DNA from: Candidatus Roseilinea sp. NK_OTU-006
Lineage (GTDB): Bacteria; Chloroflexota; Anaerolineae; J036; Brachytrichaceae
NCBI RefSeq assembly: GCF_012931985.1
Contig: NZ_JAAFGM010000004.1
Location: 1 to 64,000, forward strand
Direction: 5' to 3'
Length of the DNA stretch: 64,000 bases
Shown here piece by piece: positions 51,754 to 60,437 of this stretch (position 1 is the stretch's first letter; the number at the start of each line of letters is the position of its first letter). Under the pieces are notes generated by a model. The model did no database searches. It was not told the origin of the DNA and worked only from the letters and a program-made list of their open reading frames with translations. Made by a program: the position numbers and the translations under genes.

Positions 51754-52890
51754 ATGCCCACCATCGTTGACCTGCCGGAGTTGATCGCTGCGCTGCCCGC
51801 CGAGCGCCGGGCGCGCTTCGAGCGCATCTTCCGCGTGGATCGCGTCGCCGGCGAATGCCGCGTCCCCGACGCAATGCGCCCGTGGGTCGAGGCGCAGTTC
51901 GGCTCGGTGGCCGCTGTGGAGCGTCAGACCGTGGTGCGCGTGACCAACCGGGTCACCTTCGACGGCGCGCTGTTCAACCCCCTGCGCCGCTGGCGGCCGG
52001 TGACGCTCTACGAGGATGGACGCGAGACGCAAGACGCAATACGTAAAACGCAAAACGTAAACCGTCAACCGCCCATCGAAGCCCCCTTCGCCGATCCAGT
52101 GCATTTGACCACCGAAGATGTCTTCGGCCGGGTGCGCGGCGAGCACTGCATCACCGCCAGCAACGTGGCGCGCTGGGAGGGCCAGTGCGCCGTGCTGATC
52201 TTCGACGAGCCGGATCCGCTGGCCTTTACCCGCGCGCACCTGCGCGATTACTTCCGCACGTCGCTGGCGTGGGCGCGGCGGGCGCACCAGCATGACCCGC
52301 AAGCGCGCTATTTCGTGTGGATATGGAACGGCGGACTAAAAGGCGGCGCCTCGGTGCCGCACGCCCACGCGCAGATGGGGCTGGGCCGCGGCATGCACTA
52401 CGCCAAGGTGGAGCTGCTGCGCCGCGCGGCGCTGGCCTACCGCGCGCAGTACGATGCAAACTACTTCGACGACTTGCTGGCGGCGCACGACGATGTGGGG
52501 CTGGGCTTGCGCGCCGGCCGGCTGCGCGGCTTTGTGTATCTGGCCGCCAACCGGCCAAAGGACACCTGGATCTACGGCCGCGCACTCGACGACGATCTAG
52601 CCGACGCGCTGCACGACGCGCTGCGCGCGCTGATCGAACGCGCGGACATGCGCGCCTTTGATGTGGCCGTGCTCATGCCGCCGTTGTTCCCCCTCACCGC
52701 GGCCCACTCCCTCCAGGGGGAGGGAGTGGAGGACTGGTCGGGCTTTCCGGTCATCGTGCGCATCGGCGACCGCGGCGCGCCGGAGATGCGCTCGTCGGAC
52801 ATCGGCGCGATTGACCTCTACGCCCACAACACCATTTCGATGGATCCATTTGAGGTGAAGCCGTTGCTGATGGAGTCGGGATTGAGCTAG
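51754..52890 (+). CDS. Galactose-1-phosphate uridylyltransferase-like protein (HIT fold)
   Basis: A 378-residue protein with GalT features: NRVTFDGALFNPLRRWRPV, an EHCITASNVARWEGQCAVLI core, and the catalytic HxHxQ motif in GGASVPHAHAQMG. It would transfer a nucleotidyl group to or from a sugar phosphate; the substrate is uncertain. Two foreign-looking segments interrupt it in frame: a heptamer array giving RETQDAIRKTQNVNRQ (about 90-106) and a palindromic repeat giving AAHSLQGEGVEDW (about 315-328). TAACAT lies eight bases before ATG 51754, so a leaderless start is possible. No other gal genes are adjacent. Confidence 0.75.
   Translation: MPTIVDLPELIAALPAERRARFERIFRVDRVAGECRVPDAMRPWVEAQFGSVAAVERQTVVRVTNRVTFDGALFNPLRRWRPVTLYEDGRETQDAIRKTQNVNRQPPIEAPFADPVHLTTEDVFGRVRGEHCITASNVARWEGQCAVLIFDEPDPLAFTRAHLRDYFRTSLAWARRAHQHDPQARYFVWIWNGGLKGGASVPHAHAQMGLGRGMHYAKVELLRRAALAYRAQYDANYFDDLLAAHDDVGLGLRAGRLRGFVYLAANRPKDTWIYGRALDDDLADALHDALRALIERADMRAFDVAVLMPPLFPLTAAHSLQGEGVEDWSGFPVIVRIGDRGAPEMRSSDIGAIDLYAHNTISMDPFEVKPLLMESGLS
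52022..52070 (+). repeat. Heptamer array inside the GalT-like gene
   Basis: Seven perfect-phase 7-base units with consensus GYRARAC (for example GCAAGAC, GTAAAAC, GCAAAAC). They encode RETQDAIRKTQNVN between two conserved parts of the protein. The same repeat ends the pgsA-like gene (20522-20591) in the same reading frame. Confidence 0.82.
52704..52729. repeat. Small palindromic (REP-like) repeat inside the GalT-like gene
   Basis: CCACTCCCTCC and GGAGGGAGTGG form a perfect 11-bp stem around a four-base loop, preceded by CCCCTCACCGCGG. The layout resembles the dispersed palindromes of the CCCTCACCC...CTCTCCC type found between genes in many bacteria, but this one lies in coding sequence and keeps the frame. 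Confidence 0.7.
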
Positions 52891-52966
52891 TTACCGAATC
52901 GCGCGTGAGGCCGTTTGGTTCAGCGCCTGTCGGCCCCGATGAGTTGAACATGGTACGATAAGCCAC

Positions 52967-54172
52967 ATGACGACAGGACACGGGGCAGTGCGGCCAACGC
53001 CGCTGGCCTATGCCGTGTGGGGCGAGGAGCACATTGACGCCGCATCGCGGGCGCAGATGGACAACGCCATGCGCCTGCCGGTGAGCGTGGCCGGCGCGCT
53101 GATGCCCGATGCGCATGTCGGCTACGGCTTGCCCATCGGCGGCGTGCTGGCGACGGTAGGCGCCGTGATCCCCTACGCTGTGGGCGTGGACATCGCCTGC
53201 CGCATGCGCCTGAGCGTCTTCGACGCGCCGCCGAATCTGCTCGACCAGCAAGAGGGGCGCTTCGAGAAAGCGCTGCGCGAGAACACGCGCTTCGGCGCCG
53301 GCGCGGAGTGGAAGCCGCCGCGCGAAGACCCAATCCTGGATGACCCCGACTGGCGGGCCACGCCGCTGCTGCGGCATTTGAAAGAAACCAAGGGCATCCC
53401 GCAACTCGGCACGTCCGGCAGCGGCAACCACTTCGTCGAGTTCGGCCAGCTCGAGGTAGTGGAATTCGATCCACAACTGGGCTTGCAGCCTGGCACATAC
53501 TTGGCCCTGCTCTCGCACAGCGGCAGCCGCGGCGTCGGCTTTCAGATCGCCGATCACTACAGCAAGCTGGCGCGTCAGTTGCATCCAGAGCTGGGCAAGG
53601 ACCTCGCCCACCTTGCCTGGCTGGATATGGACAGCGAAGCCGGACAGGAATACTGGGTGGCGATGAACCTGGCGGGTCGCTTCGCCTCTGCGAATCATCG
53701 CATCATCCACAAGCAGATCGCCAAAGCTGCCGGCCTGGAAGTGCTGGCCACGGTGGAGAACCATCACAACTTCGCCTGGGAGGAGACATTGCCCGATGGC
53801 CGGCGCGTCTATGTGCATCGCAAGGGCGCGACGCCGGCCGGCAAAGGTGTATTGGGCGTGATCCCCGGCACGATGGGCGACGTGGGTTACGTGGTGCGCG
53901 GCAAGGGCAACCCGGCCTCGCTGAACAGCGCCTCGCACGGCGCCGGTCGGCAGATGAGCCGCAACGAGGCGTTCAAGAACATCACCAAGAAGATGCGCGA
54001 CGCCTATCTGCGCGAGCGCGGCGTCAAGTTGCTGGGGGGCGGTCTGGACGAAGCGCCACAAGCCTACAAGAACATCAACGAGGTGATGGCCGCCCAGAGC
54101 GACCTGGTGGACATCATCGCGCGCTTCAAGCCGCGCCTGGTGATGATGACCGACGACCCGCGCGATATTTGA
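52967..54172 (+). CDS. rtcB: RtcB RNA ligase
   Basis: A 401-residue GTP/Mn2+-dependent RNA ligase that joins 2',3'-cyclic phosphate and 5'-OH ends in RNA repair. Metal and guanylylation motifs: MPDAHVGYGLPIGGV, GVDIACRM with the Cys ligand, GSGNHFVEFG, SHSGSRGVGFQ, ENHHNFAW, and NSASHGAGRQMSR with the His that takes GMP. TACGAT at 52954-52959 lies seven bases before ATG 52967 and no Shine-Dalgarno is present. It stands just upstream of a tRNA gene; the tRNA has no intron. Confidence 0.96.
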   Translation: MTTGHGAVRPTPLAYAVWGEEHIDAASRAQMDNAMRLPVSVAGALMPDAHVGYGLPIGGVLATVGAVIPYAVGVDIACRMRLSVFDAPPNLLDQQEGRFEKALRENTRFGAGAEWKPPREDPILDDPDWRATPLLRHLKETKGIPQLGTSGSGNHFVEFGQLEVVEFDPQLGLQPGTYLALLSHSGSRGVGFQIADHYSKLARQLHPELGKDLAHLAWLDMDSEAGQEYWVAMNLAGRFASANHRIIHKQIAKAAGLEVLATVENHHNFAWEETLPDGRRVYVHRKGATPAGKGVLGVIPGTMGDVGYVVRGKGNPASLNSASHGAGRQMSRNEAFKNITKKMRDAYLRERGVKLLGGGLDEAPQAYKNINEVMAAQSDLVDIIARFKPRLVMMTDDPRDI

Positions 54173-54282
54173 GCTTGCACTTTGCGCAGCCAAACGGCCA
54201 GCCGAGTAACACGCCGCCATTGCCTGTGTGACTGCCCATGGAGAAACGCGCCTCCGGCGAGACCCCGCGCTGTCACTGATGG

Positions 54283-54288
54283 TAAAAT
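54283..54288 (+). promoter_or_regulatory. Likely -10 element of the tRNA-Gln gene
   Basis: TAAAAT lies 25 bases before the mature 5' end of the tRNA. The -35 region is not recognisable. Confidence 0.45.
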
Positions 54289-54313
54289 AGGCGAGCGCAG
54301 AGTCGCATCATGA

Positions 54314-54385
54314 TGGGGCGTCGCCAAGTGGTAAGGCATCGGACTCTGGATCCGACATTCGTTGGTTCGAATCCAGCCGCCCCAG
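54314..54385 (+). tRNA. tRNA-Gln (anticodon CUG)
   Basis: The cloverleaf folds fully: acceptor TGGGGCG/CGCCCCA with discriminator G at 54385, D arm GCC-AAGTGGTAAG-GC, anticodon arm TCGGA-CTCTGGA-TCCGA with CTG at positions 34-36, and T arm GTTGG-TTCGAAT-CCAGC. The U1-A72 end pair and CUG anticodon identify glutamine. CCA is not encoded. Position 37 is G rather than the usual A. It reads CAG codons. Confidence 0.92.
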
Positions 54386-54396
54386 TAAGAGGGAGG

Positions 54397-54441
54397 ATCG
54401 AGGGCTGAGCGTCACCCGGCGCTCAGTTCTCGATTCTTATT
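54397..54441 (+). terminator. Hairpin after tRNA-Gln, built from heptamer repeats
   Basis: ATCGAGGGCTGAGCG (54397-54411) pairs with CGCTCAGTTCTCGAT (54420-54434) using two G-U pairs, loop of eight, followed by TCTTATTTTC. It acts as a plausible terminator. Both arms show a 7-base rhythm (AGAGGGA, GGATCGA, GGGCTGA; GCTCAGT, TCTCGAT, TCTTATT), so the hairpin is itself a pair of inverted heptamer arrays. Confidence 0.65.
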
Positions 54442-54451
54442 TTCAATTCAG

Positions 54452-55840
54452 ATGATGCCTGACGAACCCGACCATCCGTGCGCAAATACCCGCGCGATTG
54501 TGCTCGCGGCCGGCATGGGGAAGCGCATGAAATCGAAGCGCCCCAAAGTCCTGCACCACCTGGCCGGCCGCCCCCTGATAGATTACTGCATCACTGCCGC
54601 CGAGCGCGCCACAGGCCGTGCGCCCATCGTCATCATCGGTCATCAGGCCGATGACGTGCGCGCCGAGATCGGCGAACGGGTTATCTTTGCGCACCAAGAC
54701 CAACCACTGGGCACAGGCCACGCCCTGATGCAGGCCGAAGCCCACGCTGCCAGCGCTGCGCAGGTTCTCGTCACTCACGGCGACGTGCCGCTCCTGCGCC
54801 CCGAGACGCTGCGCCAACTCGTCGCGCTGCGCGAGCGCCACGGCGCGGCGATCACCATGCTGACGGTAATTGCGGACGATCCGCGTGGGTTTGGCCGCGT
54901 GATCCGCGACGCGCAGGGCGAGCGGGTGCGGGCCATTGTCGAAGAGGTGGCCTGCGCGCCGGCGCAGCTTGCCATCCGCGAGCTGAACGTGGGCGCCTAC
55001 TGCTTCGACGGCGCATGGGTGTGGGACGCGCTGAAGCGCATCCGCCCCAACCCCCAGAAGGGCGAATACTTCCTCACCGATCTGATCGAGATCGCCGTTG
55101 CCGACGGCCGGGAGGTGCGCGCCCTGACGGCGGAAGACCGCGACGAGTGCATCGGCATTAACACCCGCATAGACCTGGCTGACGCCGAGCGCGCGCTGCG
55201 TCGCCGCATCAATCGCCAACACATGCTCAACGGCGTGACAATCGTTGATCCCGAAACGACCTACGTCGAGGTCAGCGTAGAAATCGGCGCAGACACCGTC
55301 ATCCTGCCCAACACGCATCTGATCGGTCGTACGCGCATTGGGAGCGACTGCCGGATCGGGCCGAATTCCTACATCGTCGAGTCATACGTCGGCGACCGCG
55401 TGCAAATCGTACAGTCCATGATCGAGCATTCGCGCGTGGAGGACGACGTGCACGTTGGGCCGTTCGCGCACCTGCGCCCCGGTGCGCATATCGGCGCCGG
55501 CGCGCACATCGGCAACTTCGCGGAGATCAAGAACAGCACGCTCGGCGCGGGCAGCCACATGGGCCACTTCAGCTACCTGGGCGACGCCAGTGTGGGAGAA
55601 CACGTCAATATCGGCGCCGGCACGATCACCTGCAACTTCGACGGCGTGAAGAAGCACCGGACCGTCATCGGCGATCACGCCTTCATCGGCAGCGATACCA
55701 TGCTGGTAGCGCCGGTTACCGTAGGCAAGCGCGCGCGCACCGGCGCCGGTGCAGTCGTCACCAAGGACGTGCCCGACGCAACGCTGGCCGTTGGCATACC
55801 GGCGCGCGCGATCCGCAAGTTGGGGGATCCGCCGGCCTAG
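54452..55840 (+). CDS. glmU: Bifunctional UDP-GlcNAc pyrophosphorylase / GlcN-1-P acetyltransferase
   Basis: A 462-residue enzyme making UDP-N-acetylglucosamine for peptidoglycan and surface sugars. The N-terminal pyrophosphorylase domain has AIVLAAGMGKRMKSKRPKVL, QPLGTGHALMQA and VTHGDVPLLRP. The C-terminal left-handed beta helix has hexapeptide repeats and the acetyltransferase signature HVNIGAGTITCNFDGVKKHR. Both activities are predicted intact. ATG 54452 or 54455; no Shine-Dalgarno is evident. Not clustered with other cell-wall genes. Confidence 0.96.
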   Translation: MMPDEPDHPCANTRAIVLAAGMGKRMKSKRPKVLHHLAGRPLIDYCITAAERATGRAPIVIIGHQADDVRAEIGERVIFAHQDQPLGTGHALMQAEAHAASAAQVLVTHGDVPLLRPETLRQLVALRERHGAAITMLTVIADDPRGFGRVIRDAQGERVRAIVEEVACAPAQLAIRELNVGAYCFDGAWVWDALKRIRPNPQKGEYFLTDLIEIAVADGREVRALTAEDRDECIGINTRIDLADAERALRRRINRQHMLNGVTIVDPETTYVEVSVEIGADTVILPNTHLIGRTRIGSDCRIGPNSYIVESYVGDRVQIVQSMIEHSRVEDDVHVGPFAHLRPGAHIGAGAHIGNFAEIKNSTLGAGSHMGHFSYLGDASVGEHVNIGAGTITCNFDGVKKHRTVIGDHAFIGSDTMLVAPVTVGKRARTGAGAVVTKDVPDATLAVGIPARAIRKLGDPPA

Positions 55841-55892
55841 CGCCCAGGGCGCAGTTTGCGGCATTTGCGCTCGGACGGTCATGTAGAAAGTC

Positions 55893-57305
55893 GTGGCGAT
55901 GGTCGTTTTGCTGTTCGTGCTAGCCGTTGCGATCCGCGCGTTCTTCGCCCTTGCCCGCAGCGCGCTGATCAACATGCGCCGCCCACGCCTGGTCGAGCTG
56001 GAGAAGAAGGGGGTAACCTCTGCGCGGGCGATTCAGCAGCTCACCGAGAATTCCAGCCGTCTGTTGGCGACGGCGGAAGTGGGGGCGCTGTTGGGGCTGG
56101 TGCTTGCAGCCGGCATCGCTGCGTTGGGCTTCACACCGCCGGCGCTAAACTGGCTGCGCGCGATGTTCGATGCGCTACCGCCGGAGATAGCCCAAGTCAT
56201 CGCCTTCCTCATCGTCACTTTTGCGACGGCGCTCTTCTTGTTCGTCTTCGGTCGGCTGGTGCCAGAGGCGCTGGCGTTGCGCTACACCGAGCCGCTCGCA
56301 CTGGTGTTGGTTCGCCCAATACAAGTGATGAGCATCCTGCTGGCGCCGTTCGTGCGCTTCGCCGTGGTGCTGAGCAATCTGCTCTCGATCCCGATGGGCG
56401 GCCAGAAGCGCGAAGGCGCTACGCTCGTCACTGAGGAAGAGCTGAAGACGATGGTGGACGTCGGCGAAGAGGAAGGCTTGATCGAAGAAGGCGAGAAGGA
56501 GATGATCCTCTCGGTGCTCGATTTCGGCGATACCGTCGCGCGCGAGGTGATGGTGCCGCGCATTGCAATGGTGGCCCTGGACGTCAACACCCCGTTCGAC
56601 GAGGTGTTGGACGTGGTCATCTCCGCCGGCCACTCGCGCATCCCCGTCTATCGCGGCACGATTGACGAGATCATCGGCATTCTCTACGCCAAAGACTTGC
56701 TGACCGCGCTGCGCGACGGCACAAAACCGCCGCTGGAACAGATGCTGCGCCCGGCCTATTTCACGCCCGAATCCAAGCGCGTCATTGAGTTGCTCCACGA
56801 ACTACAGAAGCGCCGGGTGCACGTCTCTATCGTCGTGGATGAATACGGCGGCACCGCCGGCCTCGTGACTATCGAGGATATCCTGGAGGAGATCGTCGGC
56901 GAGATTCAGGACGAATACGACGCCGAGGAGCCGGACATCGTGCCGCTGCCGGAAGGCAACGGCTACATCCTCGACGCAGGGATGAACATCGAGGACGCCG
57001 GCGAATTGCTCCAAGTCGAGCTGCCCAAAGGCGAAAGCGACACGCTGGGCGGCTTTATCTACGACCAGTTGGGCAAGGTGCCGGTTGTCGGCGAGCAGGT
57101 GGAGCACGATGGTTTTATCTTCGAGGTGCTCGCCGTCAACGACCGACGCATCCTAAAAGTGAAGGTGACGCATGCGCCACACCAACCAGACGCGCAGCAG
57201 CAAGCAGCGCAAGAACGCCCCCACGCGACAGGCGACGCCGCGCCGGAAGAGCGCGGCAAACGCCTCAACCCCATCAACAACCCCGCCCCCGGGCGAGCTA
57301 CCTGA
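55893..57305 (+). CDS. CNNM/CorC-type membrane protein with CBS pair (hemolysin-like)
   Basis: A 470-residue protein: an N-terminal DUF21 membrane domain with about four helices, an acidic EEELKTMVDVGEEEGLIEEG linker, two CBS domains (VMVPRIAMVALDVN; GHSRIPVYRG; YAKDLL; VVDEYGGTAGLVTIEDILEE), and a CorC_HlyC C-terminal domain (MNIEDAGELL, DTLGGFIYDQLGKVP). Relatives export Mg2+ or regulate its transport. The last ~45 residues are low-complexity and overlap the cytidine deaminase frame. Start is GTG 55893. Confidence 0.9.
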   Translation: MAMVVLLFVLAVAIRAFFALARSALINMRRPRLVELEKKGVTSARAIQQLTENSSRLLATAEVGALLGLVLAAGIAALGFTPPALNWLRAMFDALPPEIAQVIAFLIVTFATALFLFVFGRLVPEALALRYTEPLALVLVRPIQVMSILLAPFVRFAVVLSNLLSIPMGGQKREGATLVTEEELKTMVDVGEEEGLIEEGEKEMILSVLDFGDTVAREVMVPRIAMVALDVNTPFDEVLDVVISAGHSRIPVYRGTIDEIIGILYAKDLLTALRDGTKPPLEQMLRPAYFTPESKRVIELLHELQKRRVHVSIVVDEYGGTAGLVTIEDILEEIVGEIQDEYDAEEPDIVPLPEGNGYILDAGMNIEDAGELLQVELPKGESDTLGGFIYDQLGKVPVVGEQVEHDGFIFEVLAVNDRRILKVKVTHAPHQPDAQQQAAQERPHATGDAAPEERGKRLNPINNPAPGRAT

Positions 57306-57702
57306 GGAAGTCATCCGTGTGCTGATCGAGGTGGCCAACCGCGCGCGGCAGCACGCCCACGCCCCCTATTCGCGCTACCGCGTCGGCTCGGCCCTGCTGG
57401 CCGAGTCCGGCAACGTCTACAGCGGCGTGAATGTGGAGAACGCATCCTATGGGTTGGCGATCTGCAGCGAACGCACGGCCTATGTCAAGGCAATTAGCGA
57501 AGGAGAGCGCGACTTCATCGCCATCGCCGTCGTCACCGACAACGGCGGCTCGCCGTGTGGGGCATGTCGGCAGTTCATGAGCGAGTTCGGCCTGGACACC
57601 ATCGTCATCCAGGCCGACGCCCGCGGCCACTATACGCTAACCACAGTCGGCGCGTTGCTGCCCGATGCGTTCACGCCTGACAAGTTGGCCAAGCGACGGT
57701 GA
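57172..57702 (+). CDS. cdd: Cytidine deaminase
   Basis: Deaminates cytidine or deoxycytidine in pyrimidine salvage. The catalytic domain has APYSRYRVGSALL, VNVENASYGLAICSERTA with the zinc Cys and catalytic Glu, and GGSPCGACRQFMSEF with two zinc Cys. The normal domain begins near residue 44. An ATG at 57172 would add a basic, Pro/Thr-rich tail that overlaps the CBS gene by 134 bases. A GTG at 57319 just inside the domain would avoid the overlap but trims the first helix. I keep the long form with low confidence in the start. Confidence 0.88.
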   Translation: MRHTNQTRSSKQRKNAPTRQATPRRKSAANASTPSTTPPPGELPEEVIRVLIEVANRARQHAHAPYSRYRVGSALLAESGNVYSGVNVENASYGLAICSERTAYVKAISEGERDFIAIAVVTDNGGSPCGACRQFMSEFGLDTIVIQADARGHYTLTTVGALLPDAFTPDKLAKRR

Positions 57703-57800
57703 GCGGCGAGTTGTGGGCGGCAGGTTGCGCACGAAGAGGCGTGAGCCGTGCGGGGAAGTGGGAGATCGGGGGAGTAGGGGCTTGGCATACAATGCGATCT

Positions 57801-58457
57801 GTGATCAAGCGCGTGATCTTGCTGACGGCGATTTTGGTGGTTATCGTCCCGTTGTTGGCGCGTGGGTTTACGATGGCGTTTGCGCGAAGCCGCATCTACA
57901 CCGCGCCGGAGGCGACGCCGCACCACCGCGTGGCCATTGTGTTCGGCGCGGGCGTGCGCGGCAACCAGCCCAGCGCCGTGCTCTATGACCGGGTTGTCTC
58001 GGCGGTGGCGCTCTATCGGGCCGGCGTGGTGGATAAGCTGCTGATGAGCGGCGATAAGCGCTTCGCGAACTACAACGAGCCGGCTGTGATGCGTCAGACG
58101 GCGCTTCGGCTCGGCGTCCTAGACGACGACATCGCGCTCGATTACGCCGGCCACAGCACCTACGACACTTGCTTTCGCGCCCGCACAATCTTCGGCCTGC
58201 GCGACGCCGTGTTGGTGACCCAGGCATATCATCTTGACCGCGCCATATTCACATGCAGCGCGCTCGGCGTGGCTGCGGTCGGCTACCCAGCCGATCGAAG
58301 GCCGTATGCCGCTATGTCTTGGTTCCAGCTCAGGGAATTCGGCGCGACGTTAAAAGCGTTCTGGGATCTGTTCATCAGCCGTCCGCTGCCGGCGCTGGGC
58401 GAGCCGCTCCCAAATCGCCTAAGCCGGGGCGGCCTGCTACACTTCCCACTCTCATGA
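57801..58457 (+). CDS. SanA/YdcF-like DUF218 envelope protein
   Basis: A 218-residue protein with one N-terminal membrane helix (IKRVILLTAILVVIVPLLAR) and a DUF218 domain (VAIVFGAGVRGNQPSAVLYD, KLLMSGDKRFANYNEP, STYDTCFRARTIFG, VTQAYHLDRA). SanA of E. coli affects vancomycin tolerance and envelope barrier function; the reaction is unknown. TACAAT at 57788-57793 is seven bases before GTG 57801, so I prefer that leaderless start; ATG 57792 overlaps the -10. The 57703-57780 stretch before it shows a weak 7-base rhythm. Confidence 0.82.
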   Translation: MIKRVILLTAILVVIVPLLARGFTMAFARSRIYTAPEATPHHRVAIVFGAGVRGNQPSAVLYDRVVSAVALYRAGVVDKLLMSGDKRFANYNEPAVMRQTALRLGVLDDDIALDYAGHSTYDTCFRARTIFGLRDAVLVTQAYHLDRAIFTCSALGVAAVGYPADRRPYAAMSWFQLREFGATLKAFWDLFISRPLPALGEPLPNRLSRGGLLHFPLS

Positions 58458-59044
58458 TGAGCGACTCCCGATACAACCGCGATGCCGCTTGGGCTATCGT
58501 CACAGCGTGGACGACCGACCCTGCCTTAATTCGGCACATGTTGTCCGTCGAGACCGCCATGCGCGCCTATGCGCCGCGTTTCGGCGGCGATCCGGAGCAA
58601 TGGGGATTGCTCGGTCTGATTCACGACTTCGACTACCAGCGGCATCCTAACTTGGACGGCCAGGGTCATCCGAATGTCGGCATTGCTTACCTGCGTGCGC
58701 AAGGGTGGCCGGAGGAGATCCTGCACGGCATCGCTGCTCATGCGCCCGAACTGACCGGCGTGCAGCCCAAGAACGACATGGAGCGCGCCCTGGTCGCAGT
58801 GGACGAGCTGACCGGCTTCATCGCTGCTGTAACGTTGGTTCGTCCGACGAAGCACATCGCCGATGTGCAGGTGTCATCGGTAAAGAAGAAGTGGAAGGAA
58901 AGGGCCTTTGCCGCTGGTGTGCACCGCGACGCGATCGAGCGCGCGGCAGCAGCGCTCGGCGTCCCGCTCGATGAGCACATTGGCATCGTCCTGGCCGCCA
59001 TGCAAGGCAACGCGGCTGCCCTGGGTTTGGATGGGGTGAAGTGA
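58454..59044 (+). CDS. HD-domain hydrolase
   Basis: A 196-residue HD-superfamily protein: HMLSVETAMRAYAPRFGGD supplies the first His, LLGLIHDFDYQRHP the HD pair, and ILHGIAAHAPE plus ALVAVDELTGFIAAV the later His and Asp. Relatives are metal-dependent phosphohydrolases; the substrate is unknown. The ATG overlaps the stop of the SanA-like gene, so the two are probably translated together. Confidence 0.85.
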   Translation: MMSDSRYNRDAAWAIVTAWTTDPALIRHMLSVETAMRAYAPRFGGDPEQWGLLGLIHDFDYQRHPNLDGQGHPNVGIAYLRAQGWPEEILHGIAAHAPELTGVQPKNDMERALVAVDELTGFIAAVTLVRPTKHIADVQVSSVKKKWKERAFAAGVHRDAIERAAAALGVPLDEHIGIVLAAMQGNAAALGLDGVK

Positions 59045-59081
59045 CCGACTGCCGGCCGCAGCCGATCGCCGATCACTCTGT

Positions 59082-60386
59082 ATGAGCAGCCCGCCCAAAT
59101 CACGTTACAAGCGCTGCCCTTCCTGTGGCTCACGCGCCGCGGAAGATGCGCAAGTGTGCCAAGTCTGTGGACACGAATTCGGCACCACGCAAGCCATCCC
59201 GCGCGCGCGACCCGCAGCCCAGGCAACCGCCGAGCGTCGCCCTACCCTACCTCGCTCAGGCCCGGTCAAAACGTCCCCGTCGGTTGACACACGCCGGCGA
59301 TCGTCCCGGGCGCAGATCCCTTGGGGGGTCTTCGGCGTCTTGGCCGTGATCGCCGCCATCATCCTCAGCGCGACGTGGTTTGCGCAAACCATCGGCCTGT
59401 CCCTACCTTCTGCCGAACCGACCGCAGCGTCCATCATTCACGGCTCGCCAACCGCAGAGGACGGGCTGATCGCCGGCAACTTGCCGTTCGCTGAGACGCT
59501 AACACCCGCGACAAGGCCGCCGACCGCTACACCGGCGCCGACGCCCACGCCCATCCCGCCGCTCGAATACACCGTGCAGTCCGGCGACACGTGCAGCGTC
59601 ATCGCGCAGCGCTTCGCTGTGCAGCTGGATGAACTCATCACCTTAAACAACCTCGACGCCGCCCAGTGCTTGATTCGCGTCGGCGACAAACTGCTGATCC
59701 CTGTGCCCTCGCCCACACCGCTCCCTACTGCGACTTTGCCGCCGAACGTCACGCCCTCCTCTAACACTGCGCCCGTTCCGGGGGAGCCGACGGCGACGTT
59801 GCCGGCGCAAATCGTGTATGTGGTGAAAAGTGGCGATACCTGTAGCGAAATCGCCCAAAAGTTCAAAGTGACGGTCGAGCTGCTGATCCAGCAAAATAAC
59901 CTGGACGCAAATTGTCTGATTCGCATGAACCAGGTGCTGACGATCACGTTTGCCACACCGACGCCGCTCGTGACCTCAACGCCGATTGTGCTACAGACGC
60001 CGACCCCGCGCGCGGGTTACAGCGCCCCTATCGTCATGCTGCCGCCCAATGGCGCGCAGATCAGTAGCACACAGGGCATCGTGACGTTACAATGGCTGAC
60101 GGTCGGCCTGTTGCAGGAGGACGAATGGTACGTCGTGCAAGTGCAGCCGTCGGGCGCGCTGACCGTGCCCATTTTCGAAACCAAAGCGACTTCGCTCAAG
60201 TTGACGCAAGACATCCTCGGCGATCAAGAGGAGCGCGAGATCGCCTGGTGGGTGCAGGTCAAGCGCCTCCTAAGCGTCGAACCAACCACCGGTCAGCGCA
60301 CATATGCGGAGATCAGCCCGCCCAGCGCAGCGCGCACTTTTGTCTGGCGCAAACGGCCGGTTGGCACACCGACGCCCAGCCCGTGA
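59082..60386 (+). CDS. Zinc-ribbon membrane protein with two extracellular LysM domains
   Basis: A 434-residue protein. A cytoplasmic zinc ribbon (Cys12, 15, 26, 29) is followed by a basic linker, one membrane helix (about 81-101) and an extracytoplasmic Pro/Thr-rich region carrying two LysM domains (YTVQSGDTCSVIAQRFAVQL; YVVKSGDTCSEIAQKFKVTV). The C-terminal ~110 residues form a beta-rich domain. LysM domains bind peptidoglycan. The layout connects the cell wall with a cytoplasmic zinc ribbon, but the role is unknown. The next gene is a paralogue. Confidence 0.82.
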   Translation: MSSPPKSRYKRCPSCGSRAAEDAQVCQVCGHEFGTTQAIPRARPAAQATAERRPTLPRSGPVKTSPSVDTRRRSSRAQIPWGVFGVLAVIAAIILSATWFAQTIGLSLPSAEPTAASIIHGSPTAEDGLIAGNLPFAETLTPATRPPTATPAPTPTPIPPLEYTVQSGDTCSVIAQRFAVQLDELITLNNLDAAQCLIRVGDKLLIPVPSPTPLPTATLPPNVTPSSNTAPVPGEPTATLPAQIVYVVKSGDTCSEIAQKFKVTVELLIQQNNLDANCLIRMNQVLTITFATPTPLVTSTPIVLQTPTPRAGYSAPIVMLPPNGAQISSTQGIVTLQWLTVGLLQEDEWYVVQVQPSGALTVPIFETKATSLKLTQDILGDQEEREIAWWVQVKRLLSVEPTTGQRTYAEISPPSAARTFVWRKRPVGTPTPSP

Positions 60387-60437
60387 GCGATATGCGACAT
60401 CCTAACTCAGACCGATTACGCTAAGGAGACGAGCGAC

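Noticed and set aside
52967-54385. RtcB and tRNA-Gln as a tRNA-splicing unit
   Set aside because: The tRNA has no intron and the gene has its own -10 box and hairpin; adjacency alone is not evidence.
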